IMG/VR virus record: IMGVR_UViG_3300032050_000828
Location: 1-23,671 of that record
DNA: 23,671 bases
Source: a virus
Reading direction: 5' to 3' (one strand)
Every line of letters begins with the position of its first letter. The first letter of the stretch is position 1. Of the stretch, positions 7,301 through 14,290 are shown one piece after another. The translations under genes and the position numbers were made by a program. The notes beneath the pieces are model-generated. The model made no database searches. It was not told where the DNA came from and was given only the letters and a program-made list of their open reading frames with translations.

Positions 7301-8665
7301 ATCCCGAAGATCATGTTTCCAATATTTTTGCTTTAATTTGGGATTTATATTTCTTGCAAAATTCCAATATGATGAAGGATACTTATCCAATTCAGTTCTA
7401 CTAAATCCAGATACACCTTTATCTTCAGGATATTTTTCATCTATCTCCTTACGTGAAAATTTAACATCTATATTATTAATATTTTCTAATCTTTTATCTC
7501 TTATTTGTTGCCAAAATGGATCTGTAGAGTAAAATGAATATGTGTCAGTATCAAATGACAAAGGTCTATGATTAGTAAAAAACTGTTCCCATCCAGTTGG
7601 ATTATCTTTTTGAACAGATCTTTGTAACATTTGTTGAGCCATTGGAGAATTTGTCCAATCTCTCATAAAGTCTCTTCCTTGTTCTACTAACTGATCATAA
7701 TAGTTAACTTCTACACCTTTCATCATACAAGTTTGAAATTCTTCATTCCATACTTGACCTTCAGGACATTCTCCTTTATTTCCAGATTGAGCTCTACGCA
7801 ATGAGCCCCCTTGTCTATATCCATAATCTTGAGCATATGGACTAGGCCCTTGAAATTGCTTTTCAAAGTTTCTAGCTTCTCCTTCTAAAGTCCAAGGAGT
7901 ATCATACATTGCAGGGTTAACATATCTATTATAAACTACTTCAGGAGAAGCAAAATTGAATGATGGATTGTTAGATAAAAATTCATCAGTAATATATTTT
8001 TGATCTAATGCTCTTCTATTCCAATATTGCATTGCTGCATCATTCCCTGAAGGAATAGTTGGTTCTTTTAAAGGACCAGGATAAAATTCTGAATAACCAG
8101 AGTCTCCATTTATGTCTTGCCAGTAATGAAACATTTCATGAGGAACAACTCCTGGTATATGTTTATCTGCATCTGATAAATGTATAGTCTTAGTTAAAGG
8201 CTCATAAAAGCTATTACCTTGATTTGTAGTATCAAAGTATACACCACCTTGACCACCTGTTTGACGAACACCCTCTTTCATTGAATCTAAAAACAAACTT
8301 TTTGGAGATGCAGGATCTGCAGAATGCTGTCTCATAAGTTTATAAACTATATCATACTGAAGTCTTTCTGCAGGAGTTAACTGATTTGTAACATATAAGT
8401 ATGTATCTAAATTCTCTGGATTCCTATCTGCTTCTGGATTTACCTTAGGCATATTTGAAGTATCTCTTATACACTTTTTTGTAACAGGATCTTTAATCCA
8501 TCCTGTAGGACAACCACCTGTTTGTGTTTCTTTCTTTACAGGTTTTTTTGGTGTATTAAAATAATAGTCTACCATACCTTGCTGAGCTTTAGGTAATGGC
8601 AATGCACCACCTGAGCGCATTACTCTCTTTTGTTGGATAAGGTGAAGAAGCTTGTCAGTTTTCAT
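1301..8665 (-). CDS. Giant multi-enzyme virion polyprotein with seven header-delimited modules
   Basis: This 2454-residue protein starts at the ATG overlapping the upstream stop by 4 bases (ATGA), which supports translational coupling and this start. Variants of the header GG-S-L-P-K-A-Q-x-G divide it into modules: 1-283 with HEMFH at 176-180; 284-660 with HEISH at 521-525; 661-1113 with an ADP-ribosyltransferase-like region at about 925-1100; 1114-1360 muramidase-like; 1361-1621 lysozyme-like with TIGYGHKL at 1464-1471; 1622-1735 unrecognised; 1736-2454, a long unrecognised region ending in an Amidase_2 domain from about 2265. There is no signal peptide and no obvious long membrane helix. 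It lies directly downstream of the muzzle gene, where related crAss-like phages encode ejected cargo proteins. The likely role is wall degradation and host-directed activity from the virion. Module reading is by eye; the amidase and lysozyme calls are firmest, the transferase weakest. Confidence 0.85.
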   Translation of the reverse strand: MKTDKLLHLIQQKRVMRSGGALPLPKAQQGMVDYYFNTPKKPVKKETQTGGCPTGWIKDPVTKKCIRDTSNMPKVNPEADRNPENLDTYLYVTNQLTPAERLQYDIVYKLMRQHSADPASPKSLFLDSMKEGVRQTGGQGGVYFDTTNQGNSFYEPLTKTIHLSDADKHIPGVVPHEMFHYWQDINGDSGYSEFYPGPLKEPTIPSGNDAAMQYWNRRALDQKYITDEFLSNNPSFNFASPEVVYNRYVNPAMYDTPWTLEGEARNFEKQFQGPSPYAQDYGYRQGGSLRRAQSGNKGECPEGQVWNEEFQTCMMKGVEVNYYDQLVEQGRDFMRDWTNSPMAQQMLQRSVQKDNPTGWEQFFTNHRPLSFDTDTYSFYSTDPFWQQIRDKRLENINNIDVKFSRKEIDEKYPEDKGVSGFSRTELDKYPSSYWNFARNINPKLKQKYWKHDLRDWYDTSGNYLDSYGTSDNMEVIGYEGSNAYNALGYYPTDDSKIRNSPISRITNTPFSKDNLLDTDVHEISHASDFGGPLIPISDINLMGKYAYNTARKRQKPNMFGHYPKMVGMDEFNYYVASPTETRARLNALRFEMKNQGIYNPFTEKATIDMFGSYKPLTDSSYDALEQLRGVYTDDQIIDMLNTISRNEPDQNQMLDNIQYAKQGGSLPKHQLTGSVSAQLINQALGQTNPANVRSTVTVAPKNVAAQSVAKDIATYGSIEKAEQAKAFKKSQAAQKESKIYTNKPGYGNYEYYNPAQGEFRDDTKLAPEGSTRATFQNVLNTTNEAIENAYGNPFVNPAGKWVYDMFVGAPAQSAINLSNTFMGDRPIRGDKDFANFGWDAADVLPFVGTGLKGTKRFVNAFDNAGRMAFGVNPQMGIFPKSFSELFKKSTPISQDVLSAYNLAKSYQKEGLIKYLPESPEGFESWLQTQYNQRPLYRVVDVSPEIINDPLFRKRMASLGKNPDNPYDVAEIMGTSTAPENVINRGRRSGGHDQLLQGSNKDILYFAEDPTWIGERYGGNNPYYVKVFADPMPIGLNNQVNQLRNTSRLRKNYSRYFPDFDINQIPSGVLFEDKTLRVGPNLITPIIGTKGAKVRDAAAILSDMEFKMLQNKFFGEGGSLDKYQWKYGQVSPRDSVQNMGYNSMTWEDNRGSASGYGLSNFGNPALPVGASKDDAVNWYMDKYYPQLGAFPTAMEKASAGDFMYNAGRDPRVYMLDQYLKSIGQSGLPNRGSYNVDIKTDAWTPTLQQNLDNEWNKYKKDIYKLSEQERRVLLNNGRDFYYKNTYTADTPGVTYWSRSQDQKQGSVYDKATGYWYHRGPDGSLSPAYGNTWYGRQHASDQYVRLTDADVTNTSNKKFYPAKKQDGGNSFIGDLGTIGSAIMTNPVLFGNIDFLKLAGKSLWNNLVNDSDSPQTNQSTVDKEKLKTRQLNDYYDWLKYQENGVKKGWDSKLNVWMPYKSHEGGLPTIGYGHKLTPEDVKTKRFAKGITDDQAIKLMKDDFNSHYDQSVQGYNKRFKDRNLTFDTLPYNQQLLIEDYVYNLGPDFFQKDTEKYSKAFPKFLDAIVDYNQAKSDADRLKYRNIIAKQYARGTKKAPNRERNKGTVEFFLKDFGINLDMVDPSTYKERGGEFLPKAQGGLLSKARFGKSIYGTDPNDMSIFSMVHGKPNRYFETKQEGDKYYVQQRGDFPLSNQQFKNWNSPSAAFSSPNQLNEWHSIGAHEYNKLNSQAVDGRIGYKTYAQGGSLPKAQTGIPNDKILQTPMKYDRPLKLADIKPVYHKNMVINNYSPRADYLIQGDKVYMTDKGKDNWLDISDNDIAKKNLYGFLDNTYQMMGYSNEEKDILGLLKSNQYNYQQRYNPTPKKQEPSLQYLWSSGSVASPKINIDPFNGYVKGNSSSKVVKQKPSLTENIQNELSTLVGGTEDYLATVVGDIKNTYNEAADVANYYKNLAINGLTRKYKMYSGDDPDAVKIDFSEKQTPKPLGTIEYYNKLNKNKVQLKEVEIPNVTNKTGQTLLAGNINLANMKFKVRNRGDYTPFQSDGAIITAFRPFLAPSEYKAASDNSTYFGVDANGNFVAGTFKDFKNRKDVLISQTFSNKVVSFDEIDGKSRTKPDLDHGNNNYQIPITNMLSDDEKTEKKGSINIMTRTNGDEDYFGSVEGGKFIMQNPDTKKTYFVMGSLKHIKNEFKKIKGNSKYVTVYATDNGTYSKGLSFKDKTFTSDRLKEYDALNSGGVAGNVLYIAGTGTTPSRHKVEYYQSPNIRTEKDESYKKGHALKNEMKKIVLHWTAFKPDAKGDWTQSDIDLHNQFMRPGENDAHLAVLANGTRRVYASPEQVTAHAGHSRYENRDNVNDFSYGIELQNPGNDSGGYAPPLTPNQLESTVEAISELLDTYNLKLKDIITHKEIRDGYMKYYEGKKDKDGKLIINDPNDKKTKVDAKADIDDQMYNTIINALKARGYK
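1304..1873 (-). other. Polyprotein C-terminal N-acetylmuramoyl-L-alanine amidase (Amidase_2/PGRP-like)
   Basis: Residues 2265-2454, the last part of module 7. The amidase pattern is well kept: zinc-binding His2280 in IVLHWTA, HLAV at 2312-2315, AHAGHS at 2332-2337, GIELQNPG at 2351-2358, His2397 in ITHKEI, and a K-x-D pair (Lys2429, Asp2431) in place of the usual K-x-D-P-G. These give three plausible zinc ligands (His2280, His2397, Asp2431). It would cut the bond between MurNAc and the stem peptide. Its catalytic positions all look intact, making it the most secure enzyme call in the polyprotein. Confidence 0.8.
3803..4585 (-). other. Polyprotein module 5: phage lysozyme-like domain
   Basis: Residues 1361-1621, preceded by a degenerate header (KQDGGNSFIG at 1361-1370) and a hydrophobic, possibly amphipathic stretch at 1368-1402. 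The lysozyme signature is clear: Glu1438 in KYQENG, then HEGGLPTIGYGHKL at 1458-1471, and YNLGPDFF at 1536-1543 in place of the usual N-x-G helix. Compared with T4-type enzymes there are about 11 extra residues between the catalytic Glu and the Thr of TIGYGH, and the usual Asp position is His1458/Glu1459. I expect peptidoglycan cleavage at entry. Confidence 0.7.
4586..5326 (-). other. Polyprotein module 4: muramidase-like domain
   Basis: Residues 1114-1360, header GEGGSLDKYQ at 1114-1123. Residues 1144-1162 (TWEDNRGSASGYGLSNFGN) resemble the catalytic Glu and following beta-hairpin of lysozyme-fold enzymes, with Glu1146 the candidate acid. GDFMYNAGRDP at 1199-1209 resembles the helix after the active site in phage lysozymes (usual form: D-x-x-x-N-x-G). 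It ends with aromatic residues at 1310-1345. It is more diverged than module 5, so activity is uncertain. Confidence 0.45.
5327..6685 (-). other. Polyprotein module 3: possible ADP-ribosyltransferase-like domain
   Basis: Residues 661-1113, header GGSLPKHQLTG at 663-673. Residues 690-800 are low-complexity and helical. A stretch at 836-860 (AADVLPFVGTGLKG and following) resembles the linkers that precede toxin domains in polymorphic toxins. Residues 925-1100 have the order expected of an ART fold: Arg937 in LYRVVD, a Ser-Thr element at 974-976 (TST), ILYFAEDPTWIGERYGG at 1002-1018, which resembles the usual strand-helix with a trailing Tyr-Gly, and Glu1071 in VLFEDKTLR. The match is by pattern only; another nucleotide-binding or toxin fold is possible. 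Confidence 0.4.
6686..7816 (-). other. Polyprotein module 2: second HExxH metallopeptidase-like
   Basis: Residues 284-660. It repeats the plan of module 1: a header (GGSLRRAQSG at 286-295), a two-cysteine element (CPEG at 300-303, Cys313), then HExxH (HEISH at 521-525). A downstream Glu in SPTETRARLN (577-586) could be the third zinc ligand. It is longer than module 1, with about 200 Tyr- and Asp-rich residues before the motif. Likely an old duplication of module 1, though sequences away from the motifs have diverged strongly. Confidence 0.6.
7817..8665 (-). other. Polyprotein module 1: HExxH metallopeptidase-like
   Basis: Residues 1-283. The header is at 18-30 (GGALPLPKAQQG from 19). A small two-cysteine element follows, CPTG at 52-55 with Cys65. 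The HExxH motif is HEMFH at 176-180, followed by YWQD. A possible third zinc ligand lies in the ELxGEAR-like stretch at 261-265 (EGEAR), which fits a gluzincin arrangement of HExxH plus a downstream Glu. I cannot name the peptidase family. Target unknown: host envelope proteins or the polyprotein itself are both possible. Confidence 0.6.
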
Positions 8666-11600
8666 CGTGGACTTAGAGTTTCTTTTGTTGTTACTACTTT
8701 TAAATTCATTTTTTCAGATCCTGATTGCAATCTTCTTAAGATAACTCTATTTCCATAGTGTCTAAACTTCTTCCTTTGCAAAGGTGACTTAGCATAATTA
8801 ACAGCTTGAGGATTTAGATTCTTCCTATAGCCATTACATTCTGTGATAAAGTTAGTAATTTGTAAGCCATTAAACTCACCTCTATCTCTTGTAGCATCCC
8901 AGAATTGATTAAATCTGTATTTATTCTCTTCTTTAGCCACATGAATATCTATACTATCTAAATTTATCTTAGGGTAATTTAACAAAGCTACAGGATTATT
9001 TTTAGGTTTAATATGTAAATTTAATAAACCTGAGGTTTGTTCTGTATTATAAATAAGAGCTTGATCAAAGTTTCCATCCAACACATGATATCTATCTACA
9101 CATCCTGTGTTGTATTTGAATACTTCTAAGTAATACTCCACACTTTTTATTGTAGTAACCGAAGCACCTGTGTTTACAGGAAACTCTATCTCCCATCCAT
9201 AGTTTACACCATAGTAATTATTATAGCTATTACATAATACATTGTGTTTCCAAAAGTCATTACCTTTTATAGTGTAGAAATGATCATTTGTAGAGAACTC
9301 TAAGTTAGGATGCCAGTCATGAAAACTTATCCACATCTTAGTTTTAGGATCATAACTAATAGTCCAAGAGCAATCTTCAAAGTAGTTAGTATCGCTAGGA
9401 TCAATTAAAGTTTTATTAGATGTGTTAATAGGAATTAAAGTAACTACAAATTTATTAATAAGATTTAATTGAATATTGGCAGGTACTTTAGAATCAATCA
9501 GTGTAATATTAATTTTAAAACTACCATCTGAAATATAAGGAAATGCTTTTTTAATATTTGGTGCTTTTTCTATTTCAGTGGCCACACAATTTACAAATGA
9601 TTCAATACCTGCATTTGTAGGAACTGTTGCAGTGTAAGTACATGTTGCAAGATCATATCCATTTATATTTCCAGATATCTGATAGCCATCTTGTAATTGA
9701 GTTGTACTTGATCCATAAGTAACTTTGAAATTATATGAGTATGATGTTACTCGGAAGTTTTTAGTGTCAGGCATATACTCTATATCTGTCCCTACTTCTA
9801 TTCCAGGCAATAACTTATAATCCTTTTTAGAGAAATATACAATCTCATATTGATTATCATATGTTGTTTGACATCCAATTCCTTTTACAGGATTATCTGT
9901 TAAATCGTAATTTGGAAAAGATTTTGTCAAACTGTATATCAGATTTTCTGCAAACCAATATCTCATACCATTCATAGAAATATCAACTATCTGATTACCA
10001 GCTAACTGCATAATCTTTCCATTTCTTTGACTCATGTAGAAAATACCATATGTAGTATTAATTACACTTCTTGTAGATTGACAAGAACCATATTCTAATT
10101 CAAGATCTGCATTTACAAGAGCTTGAAATGGTTGGTTAAATAAACCACCATCACCAATTGTAATTCTATTACCTGTAGATGTTTGTAATTCATCTACCCC
10201 ATTAATAGTTGTAGGTGTTGCATCATCAAAGAAAATAGCAGAACCTGTTCTATTAATTGGCTTTACATTAGTAATTACATTTTCAAAATCTTTGTAGTTG
10301 TTGTTTAAGTATATTCTCCAGTTATCTCTAGATTGTTCATACTGCTGCTGCAAACTATAAACCATTCTAGCAGGATAATATTCAAAACAAGATGCAGGAA
10401 TATCTGGATCATATGATCTAGGCAAAACACTTGACCAACTTGTATTATTTATTGAAGCTTTTGATACAGATAAACTATAATCATATTTAAAGAACTCTGG
10501 CACTTTTATAATGTCTGTTCTAAATAACTCATATAGATTAGTGTTGCCATATGGATTATAGAATTGCTCAGAAGGTAGAGCACCATAATCTCTACTTGCT
10601 AAATTAATCTCAGACTCACAATAAAAATCCTTAACCCCATTTACAAAAAGATAGAAGTATCCATTCTTAATATAGAATGTCTTCTTTAACATATCCTGAA
10701 TTCTTAATCTATATGAATTTGGATCTCTATCTAAATGATATAATTTACTTGGGCCAAGTACCCAACTAGTAATTGTACCAACTGGATTAGTTACTAATTT
10801 TGCAAACTTGCGAGCAAAATCTCTAATAAATCTTAAAGGATTTAAACTAAGTCTAGGAAATGCACTTGTGTTAATTGAAATATCATTAAAGTCTATTCCT
10901 TCAAATGTAGACCAATATCTAGGATACGCAACATTAGCATATAGCTTATAATCAAAGTCAGTTCCATCAGGCATGTTAAATAGCCATTGATTAAATAATG
11001 GAAATGTATTTTTCTCAGTATATCTATTAATGTAGACATCTCCTCTAAAATAAACAGAAGAAGTGTGAGGATAGTTTTTTGTATATACAATCTTCTCTAC
11101 ACAAGTTGATACAGGAATCTGAGTTATAGATGATAATTGACCATATGCACCTTTTAAATCTAACTTTAATCCTACATAATAAGAAGAAATGTTTAAAGTA
11201 AAATTATTATTTGTTGTTGTCCAAGCTTTTAATTGATTTACAGTTCTTCTACTTTGATCAATTGTTGAAGGATTTACTAATGTTCCAATTGTATTTATTA
11301 TTGCAGTATTTGGTCTAAATAAATTATTCACGGTATATGTTCCATCAAATACTTGAACACCTGACTCAACATATCTAGCTGCTTTAATTTGTCTTCTGTA
11401 GTTTTGATTTTGAGGATTCTTTTTTGAACTATAAAATCCATGGCTATTATATTGTAATGCATATTGTCTCCAAGGCAAAAGTTCCATTACAAGCTTCATA
11501 GCATTACCAAATCCTTGAGCTAACATGAATCCACCAATGCTAAATATTAAATTCATCTGAGTAATAAAACTCATTATGTCAGGAAGTATTCCAGGTTTTT

Positions 11601-13905
11601 TAGTAGAAGGATTTAAAGTAGTAAGTTCATTTCCTTCAGAGTTCATTGTTGGAGCTCCTACCCAAGATCCTGAACCAGCAGGACCTAAAAAACCTCCTGC
11701 AAAAGTACCACCCAATGCTGCAGCATATGCTAATGCTGCTTTTCCACCAGCACCACCTGCAACTCCAACAGCAGTTGTTAAAGGAATTGAAGTAGGGTCT
11801 TTTGCAGTGTTACCTTTCACTGTTGTCTTTTTTCCAACTAAAGCTAAAATAGCAGAACCAAGTCCTAATAGTAGACATCCTATAAATGCACCTTGTGATG
11901 GAATTTTATGTTTAGGATGACCATAAGGTGGTGTAAAAGTTCCTATAGAATTACCATAGTATTCTGAATAAACTCTTACCTCATTTGGATTTAAATAAGT
12001 TCCTCTAAAATTAAAATCAGGAGTATGAAATGTAAAGTAATCTTTTCTATATAGTGTTATAGGATTCTTAGTGTCATCATGCTCTTGTGGTCCTGGAGGA
12101 TTATACCATGTGTTTTTGTATAAATAATAATCAGGATCTAAACAATTGTATGGATAGTTCTGATATAGTGCTTTTGCATTAGGTTGATTAGGTATGTCAT
12201 ACTCAAACATATTATTAATCAAACCTTTTGCAATAACTGTTTTATTACCAGTTCTTGATCCTCTTAATATTTCATATCCAACAATTGATTTAATAACATC
12301 TCCATTCTCATCAAGAGGTGGTTTTATATTTTCAAATTGTATACCTAATAATTGAATTGATTTATTCGCATTATCATAAATTGGAGAAACTATGTCATCT
12401 GGAAATTTATGATGCCTAATGTATTGTCCACACAAATCATAGTCACTAATTTGTGAATTAGGATAAGGGGTTGTAGTAATAGTACTCCAAGTATATTCAC
12501 TAGGATTCCAAATTCTAGGTTTGTTGGGATATCTATTTTCAGATTCCCAATAAGCCATATATCCTTTGTTTCTAATTTTTGCACCATCTGCTGTTGAGCC
12601 AGATCCTCCAAGTGAAATCCCTGTGTTATAGACTCTCCACTTTTCAGCTGATGTAGCTCCATTATTATCATAAGGAAGAACATCAGGACCACTAACTGTT
12701 ATGTTATCCCAGCCTGGTCTAATAGGTCTTCCTGGAATATGATAAGATGCAGATTTATCACCTGTCTTATAAGCCCATCTAATAAAGAAAGAATATATCT
12801 CATCTCTCATATATCCTGTTTCATTATTACCTTTTACATAATAATCTGCAGGATATTCTACTTGTACCCATTTTGTAACAATTTGATTTGCAAGAGGCTG
12901 ATAATTAAAATCAGCTTTGCTTTTCATTCCAGTTCTTAATAGATAAAAGTTTAATAAAAACATCTTGTCAGATGTTTCATATATTGTCTGATTAATTGGA
13001 ATATCTTCAAGTGGTACTTGAACTAATGTATCATTGTTATTATCAATGTGTACTTTAGTTTGAGAAGTATTAAAAAAACCAACACGCTTTGCATTAGTTA
13101 CAGAATTAATAGTGCTTATTAGTACAACTTCATATTCCTCAAAGTTTGTATCTATTTGAGTAAATGTTAAATCTATTGATCCACCATTATTCTCATGATC
13201 CCAAATACTTACAATATTACTCGGCATAAAGTAATTACTCACTCTTAAACCATTGATGCTATAAGCAACTACTACTTGATATGATCCATTAAATAATGTA
13301 CCTGAACTATTAGATCTTACAATGGAGAAACAAGGTAGATCTATTAGATAGTGTAATCTTGTTTTATCACAATCTAAAACAGGAGGATCATAATAAATTG
13401 GCTCAGGACAATCAGGATTAGTTGTATCATATTGTTTAATCAACCAAGGAATTTTATCAAGATTAATAGCTCTATCTGGATTTAATCCATCTGCAAAATA
13501 AAATGTGTAAGTACAATCAAAATTAGATTGAGTAACTCCTGTAATTAAATTTGATCTTTTAAATCCTAAACAACTAGATGAAATATATCTAGTATACTCA
13601 CAACTATTTTCATCAAATATTCCAATCTCACTTGTTATGTCATTTGTAGAACAAACAAACCAAGTTGTCGCATCTCTGCGAACAATTCCAATAACATCAA
13701 AATTAGTAGATGTGCAATATTGAGTAGATGGCTCATTTCCAATAGTACCCCCATCTCCTAAGTTAGAACTTGTCATAGCATTAATTGCATTAGTCCAAAC
13801 TCCCTCAGGAACATAGCTATCATTAAAATCTTTGTAAAGTCCTTTAGTATAAGTATTAGACTTTGCATCAATTAAATTTTGAGTGTTATCTTGCTGTTTA
13901 GCCAT
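8662..13905 (-). CDS. Muzzle/stabilization-type giant tail protein
   Basis: This 1747-residue protein fits the large conserved tail protein of crAss-like phages, called the stabilization protein in genome papers and the muzzle in the phi-crAss001 virion structure. The N-terminus has the family look: LIDAKSNTYTKGLYKDF, then a Trp-Asn-Ala-x-N element and GNEPSTQYC. The C-terminus has the family's basic stretch (PLQRKKFRHYGNRVILRRLQ, then SGSEKM). Much of the middle is beta-rich. Residues 673-691 (up to VGKK) form a membrane-helix-like segment, 712-746 are very rich in Gly and Ala, and 777-797 are again hydrophobic. The start overlaps the upstream peptidase-like gene by 8 bases and the stop overlaps the polyprotein start (ATGA). 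It would form the distal tail assembly through which cargo and DNA leave. Confident on family, less so on the exact structural equivalent. Confidence 0.8.
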   Translation of the reverse strand: MAKQQDNTQNLIDAKSNTYTKGLYKDFNDSYVPEGVWTNAINAMTSSNLGDGGTIGNEPSTQYCTSTNFDVIGIVRRDATTWFVCSTNDITSEIGIFDENSCEYTRYISSSCLGFKRSNLITGVTQSNFDCTYTFYFADGLNPDRAINLDKIPWLIKQYDTTNPDCPEPIYYDPPVLDCDKTRLHYLIDLPCFSIVRSNSSGTLFNGSYQVVVAYSINGLRVSNYFMPSNIVSIWDHENNGGSIDLTFTQIDTNFEEYEVVLISTINSVTNAKRVGFFNTSQTKVHIDNNNDTLVQVPLEDIPINQTIYETSDKMFLLNFYLLRTGMKSKADFNYQPLANQIVTKWVQVEYPADYYVKGNNETGYMRDEIYSFFIRWAYKTGDKSASYHIPGRPIRPGWDNITVSGPDVLPYDNNGATSAEKWRVYNTGISLGGSGSTADGAKIRNKGYMAYWESENRYPNKPRIWNPSEYTWSTITTTPYPNSQISDYDLCGQYIRHHKFPDDIVSPIYDNANKSIQLLGIQFENIKPPLDENGDVIKSIVGYEILRGSRTGNKTVIAKGLINNMFEYDIPNQPNAKALYQNYPYNCLDPDYYLYKNTWYNPPGPQEHDDTKNPITLYRKDYFTFHTPDFNFRGTYLNPNEVRVYSEYYGNSIGTFTPPYGHPKHKIPSQGAFIGCLLLGLGSAILALVGKKTTVKGNTAKDPTSIPLTTAVGVAGGAGGKAALAYAAALGGTFAGGFLGPAGSGSWVGAPTMNSEGNELTTLNPSTKKPGILPDIMSFITQMNLIFSIGGFMLAQGFGNAMKLVMELLPWRQYALQYNSHGFYSSKKNPQNQNYRRQIKAARYVESGVQVFDGTYTVNNLFRPNTAIINTIGTLVNPSTIDQSRRTVNQLKAWTTTNNNFTLNISSYYVGLKLDLKGAYGQLSSITQIPVSTCVEKIVYTKNYPHTSSVYFRGDVYINRYTEKNTFPLFNQWLFNMPDGTDFDYKLYANVAYPRYWSTFEGIDFNDISINTSAFPRLSLNPLRFIRDFARKFAKLVTNPVGTITSWVLGPSKLYHLDRDPNSYRLRIQDMLKKTFYIKNGYFYLFVNGVKDFYCESEINLASRDYGALPSEQFYNPYGNTNLYELFRTDIIKVPEFFKYDYSLSVSKASINNTSWSSVLPRSYDPDIPASCFEYYPARMVYSLQQQYEQSRDNWRIYLNNNYKDFENVITNVKPINRTGSAIFFDDATPTTINGVDELQTSTGNRITIGDGGLFNQPFQALVNADLELEYGSCQSTRSVINTTYGIFYMSQRNGKIMQLAGNQIVDISMNGMRYWFAENLIYSLTKSFPNYDLTDNPVKGIGCQTTYDNQYEIVYFSKKDYKLLPGIEVGTDIEYMPDTKNFRVTSYSYNFKVTYGSSTTQLQDGYQISGNINGYDLATCTYTATVPTNAGIESFVNCVATEIEKAPNIKKAFPYISDGSFKINITLIDSKVPANIQLNLINKFVVTLIPINTSNKTLIDPSDTNYFEDCSWTISYDPKTKMWISFHDWHPNLEFSTNDHFYTIKGNDFWKHNVLCNSYNNYYGVNYGWEIEFPVNTGASVTTIKSVEYYLEVFKYNTGCVDRYHVLDGNFDQALIYNTEQTSGLLNLHIKPKNNPVALLNYPKINLDSIDIHVAKEENKYRFNQFWDATRDRGEFNGLQITNFITECNGYRKNLNPQAVNYAKSPLQRKKFRHYGNRVILRRLQSGSEKMNLKVVTTKETLSPR

Positions 13906-14290
13906 TTTGATTATCTACTTTTTCAAATTCTTTTTTGACTTTTTCACTGCCTATAAATTTATAGAATTCTTCACACAGAAACCCCATCAACCAAGCACAT
14001 GTTTCTTCATCTGTAATATCTCTATCTTCTGCTATTCTTTTTGCAGCATGAAATAACTCATGACCTATTGTGTTATGATTAAGAAACTTAGCATCTATCA
14101 TTACAATGTATAAGCCACCATCTACAGTAATAGTAATACCTTCTGCTTCTTCAGCTGCAGTACCAGGAACTAATGTTCCCTTTGCATATTTCTTTTGTAA
14201 ATACTTTTCTGACTTTCCCATCTCATTTGTTATTACAAATAAGATAGAACAATTGAATGTATTTACTCTTACTTTTTTAGTAATTCTCAT
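13898..14290 (-). CDS. Small HExxH putative metallopeptidase
   Basis: A 130-residue protein with HELFH at 77-81 in a TIGHELFHAAKRI context, followed by DEETCAWLMGFL at 94-105, where Glu95 or Glu96 could be the third zinc ligand. This HExxH plus DEE pattern is typical of small zinc peptidase-like phage proteins. It has no signal peptide; residues 14-21 are a short hydrophobic strand. The start overlaps the end of the ring-protein gene by 14 bases and is preceded by a good Shine-Dalgarno-like sequence. It lies between tail-ring and muzzle genes, so it may process or fold virion proteins, including the polyprotein two genes downstream. That role is inference, and enzymatic activity is not shown. 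Confidence 0.7.
   Translation of the reverse strand: MRITKKVRVNTFNCSILFVITNEMGKSEKYLQKKYAKGTLVPGTAAEEAEGITITVDGGLYIVMIDAKFLNHNTIGHELFHAAKRIAEDRDITDEETCAWLMGFLCEEFYKFIGSEKVKKEFEKVDNQNG

Larger units (their letters stand above)
3425..8614 (-). repeat. Seven dispersed GGSLPKAQxG header motifs within the polyprotein gene
   Basis: Copies at 8576-8614 (SGGALPLPKAQQG), 7781-7816 (RQGGSLRRAQSG), 6647-6685 (KQGGSLPKHQLTG), 5285-5326 (GEGGSLDKYQWKYG), 4556-4585 (degenerate, KQDGGNSFIG), 3740-3802 (double: RGGEFLPKAQ and GGLLSKARFG in tandem) and 3425-3460 (AQGGSLPKAQTG). They sit at module boundaries, about 110 to 450 residues apart, and are conserved while the modules between them are unrelated. This argues that the motif itself has a function. 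Confidence 0.8.

Noticed and set aside
1301-8665. Giant virion RNA polymerase, as found in other crAss-like phages
   Set aside because: I found no DxDxD/DFDGD-type catalytic motif; visible motifs are peptidase-, lysozyme- and amidase-like.
11576-11920. Plus-strand ORF of 114 residues rich in Pro and Ala
   Set aside because: It lies antisense to the Gly/Ala-rich part of the muzzle gene; its composition is what the reverse of that repeat-like sequence gives. No start signal or family resemblance. Other plus-strand ORFs are shadows for the same reasons.
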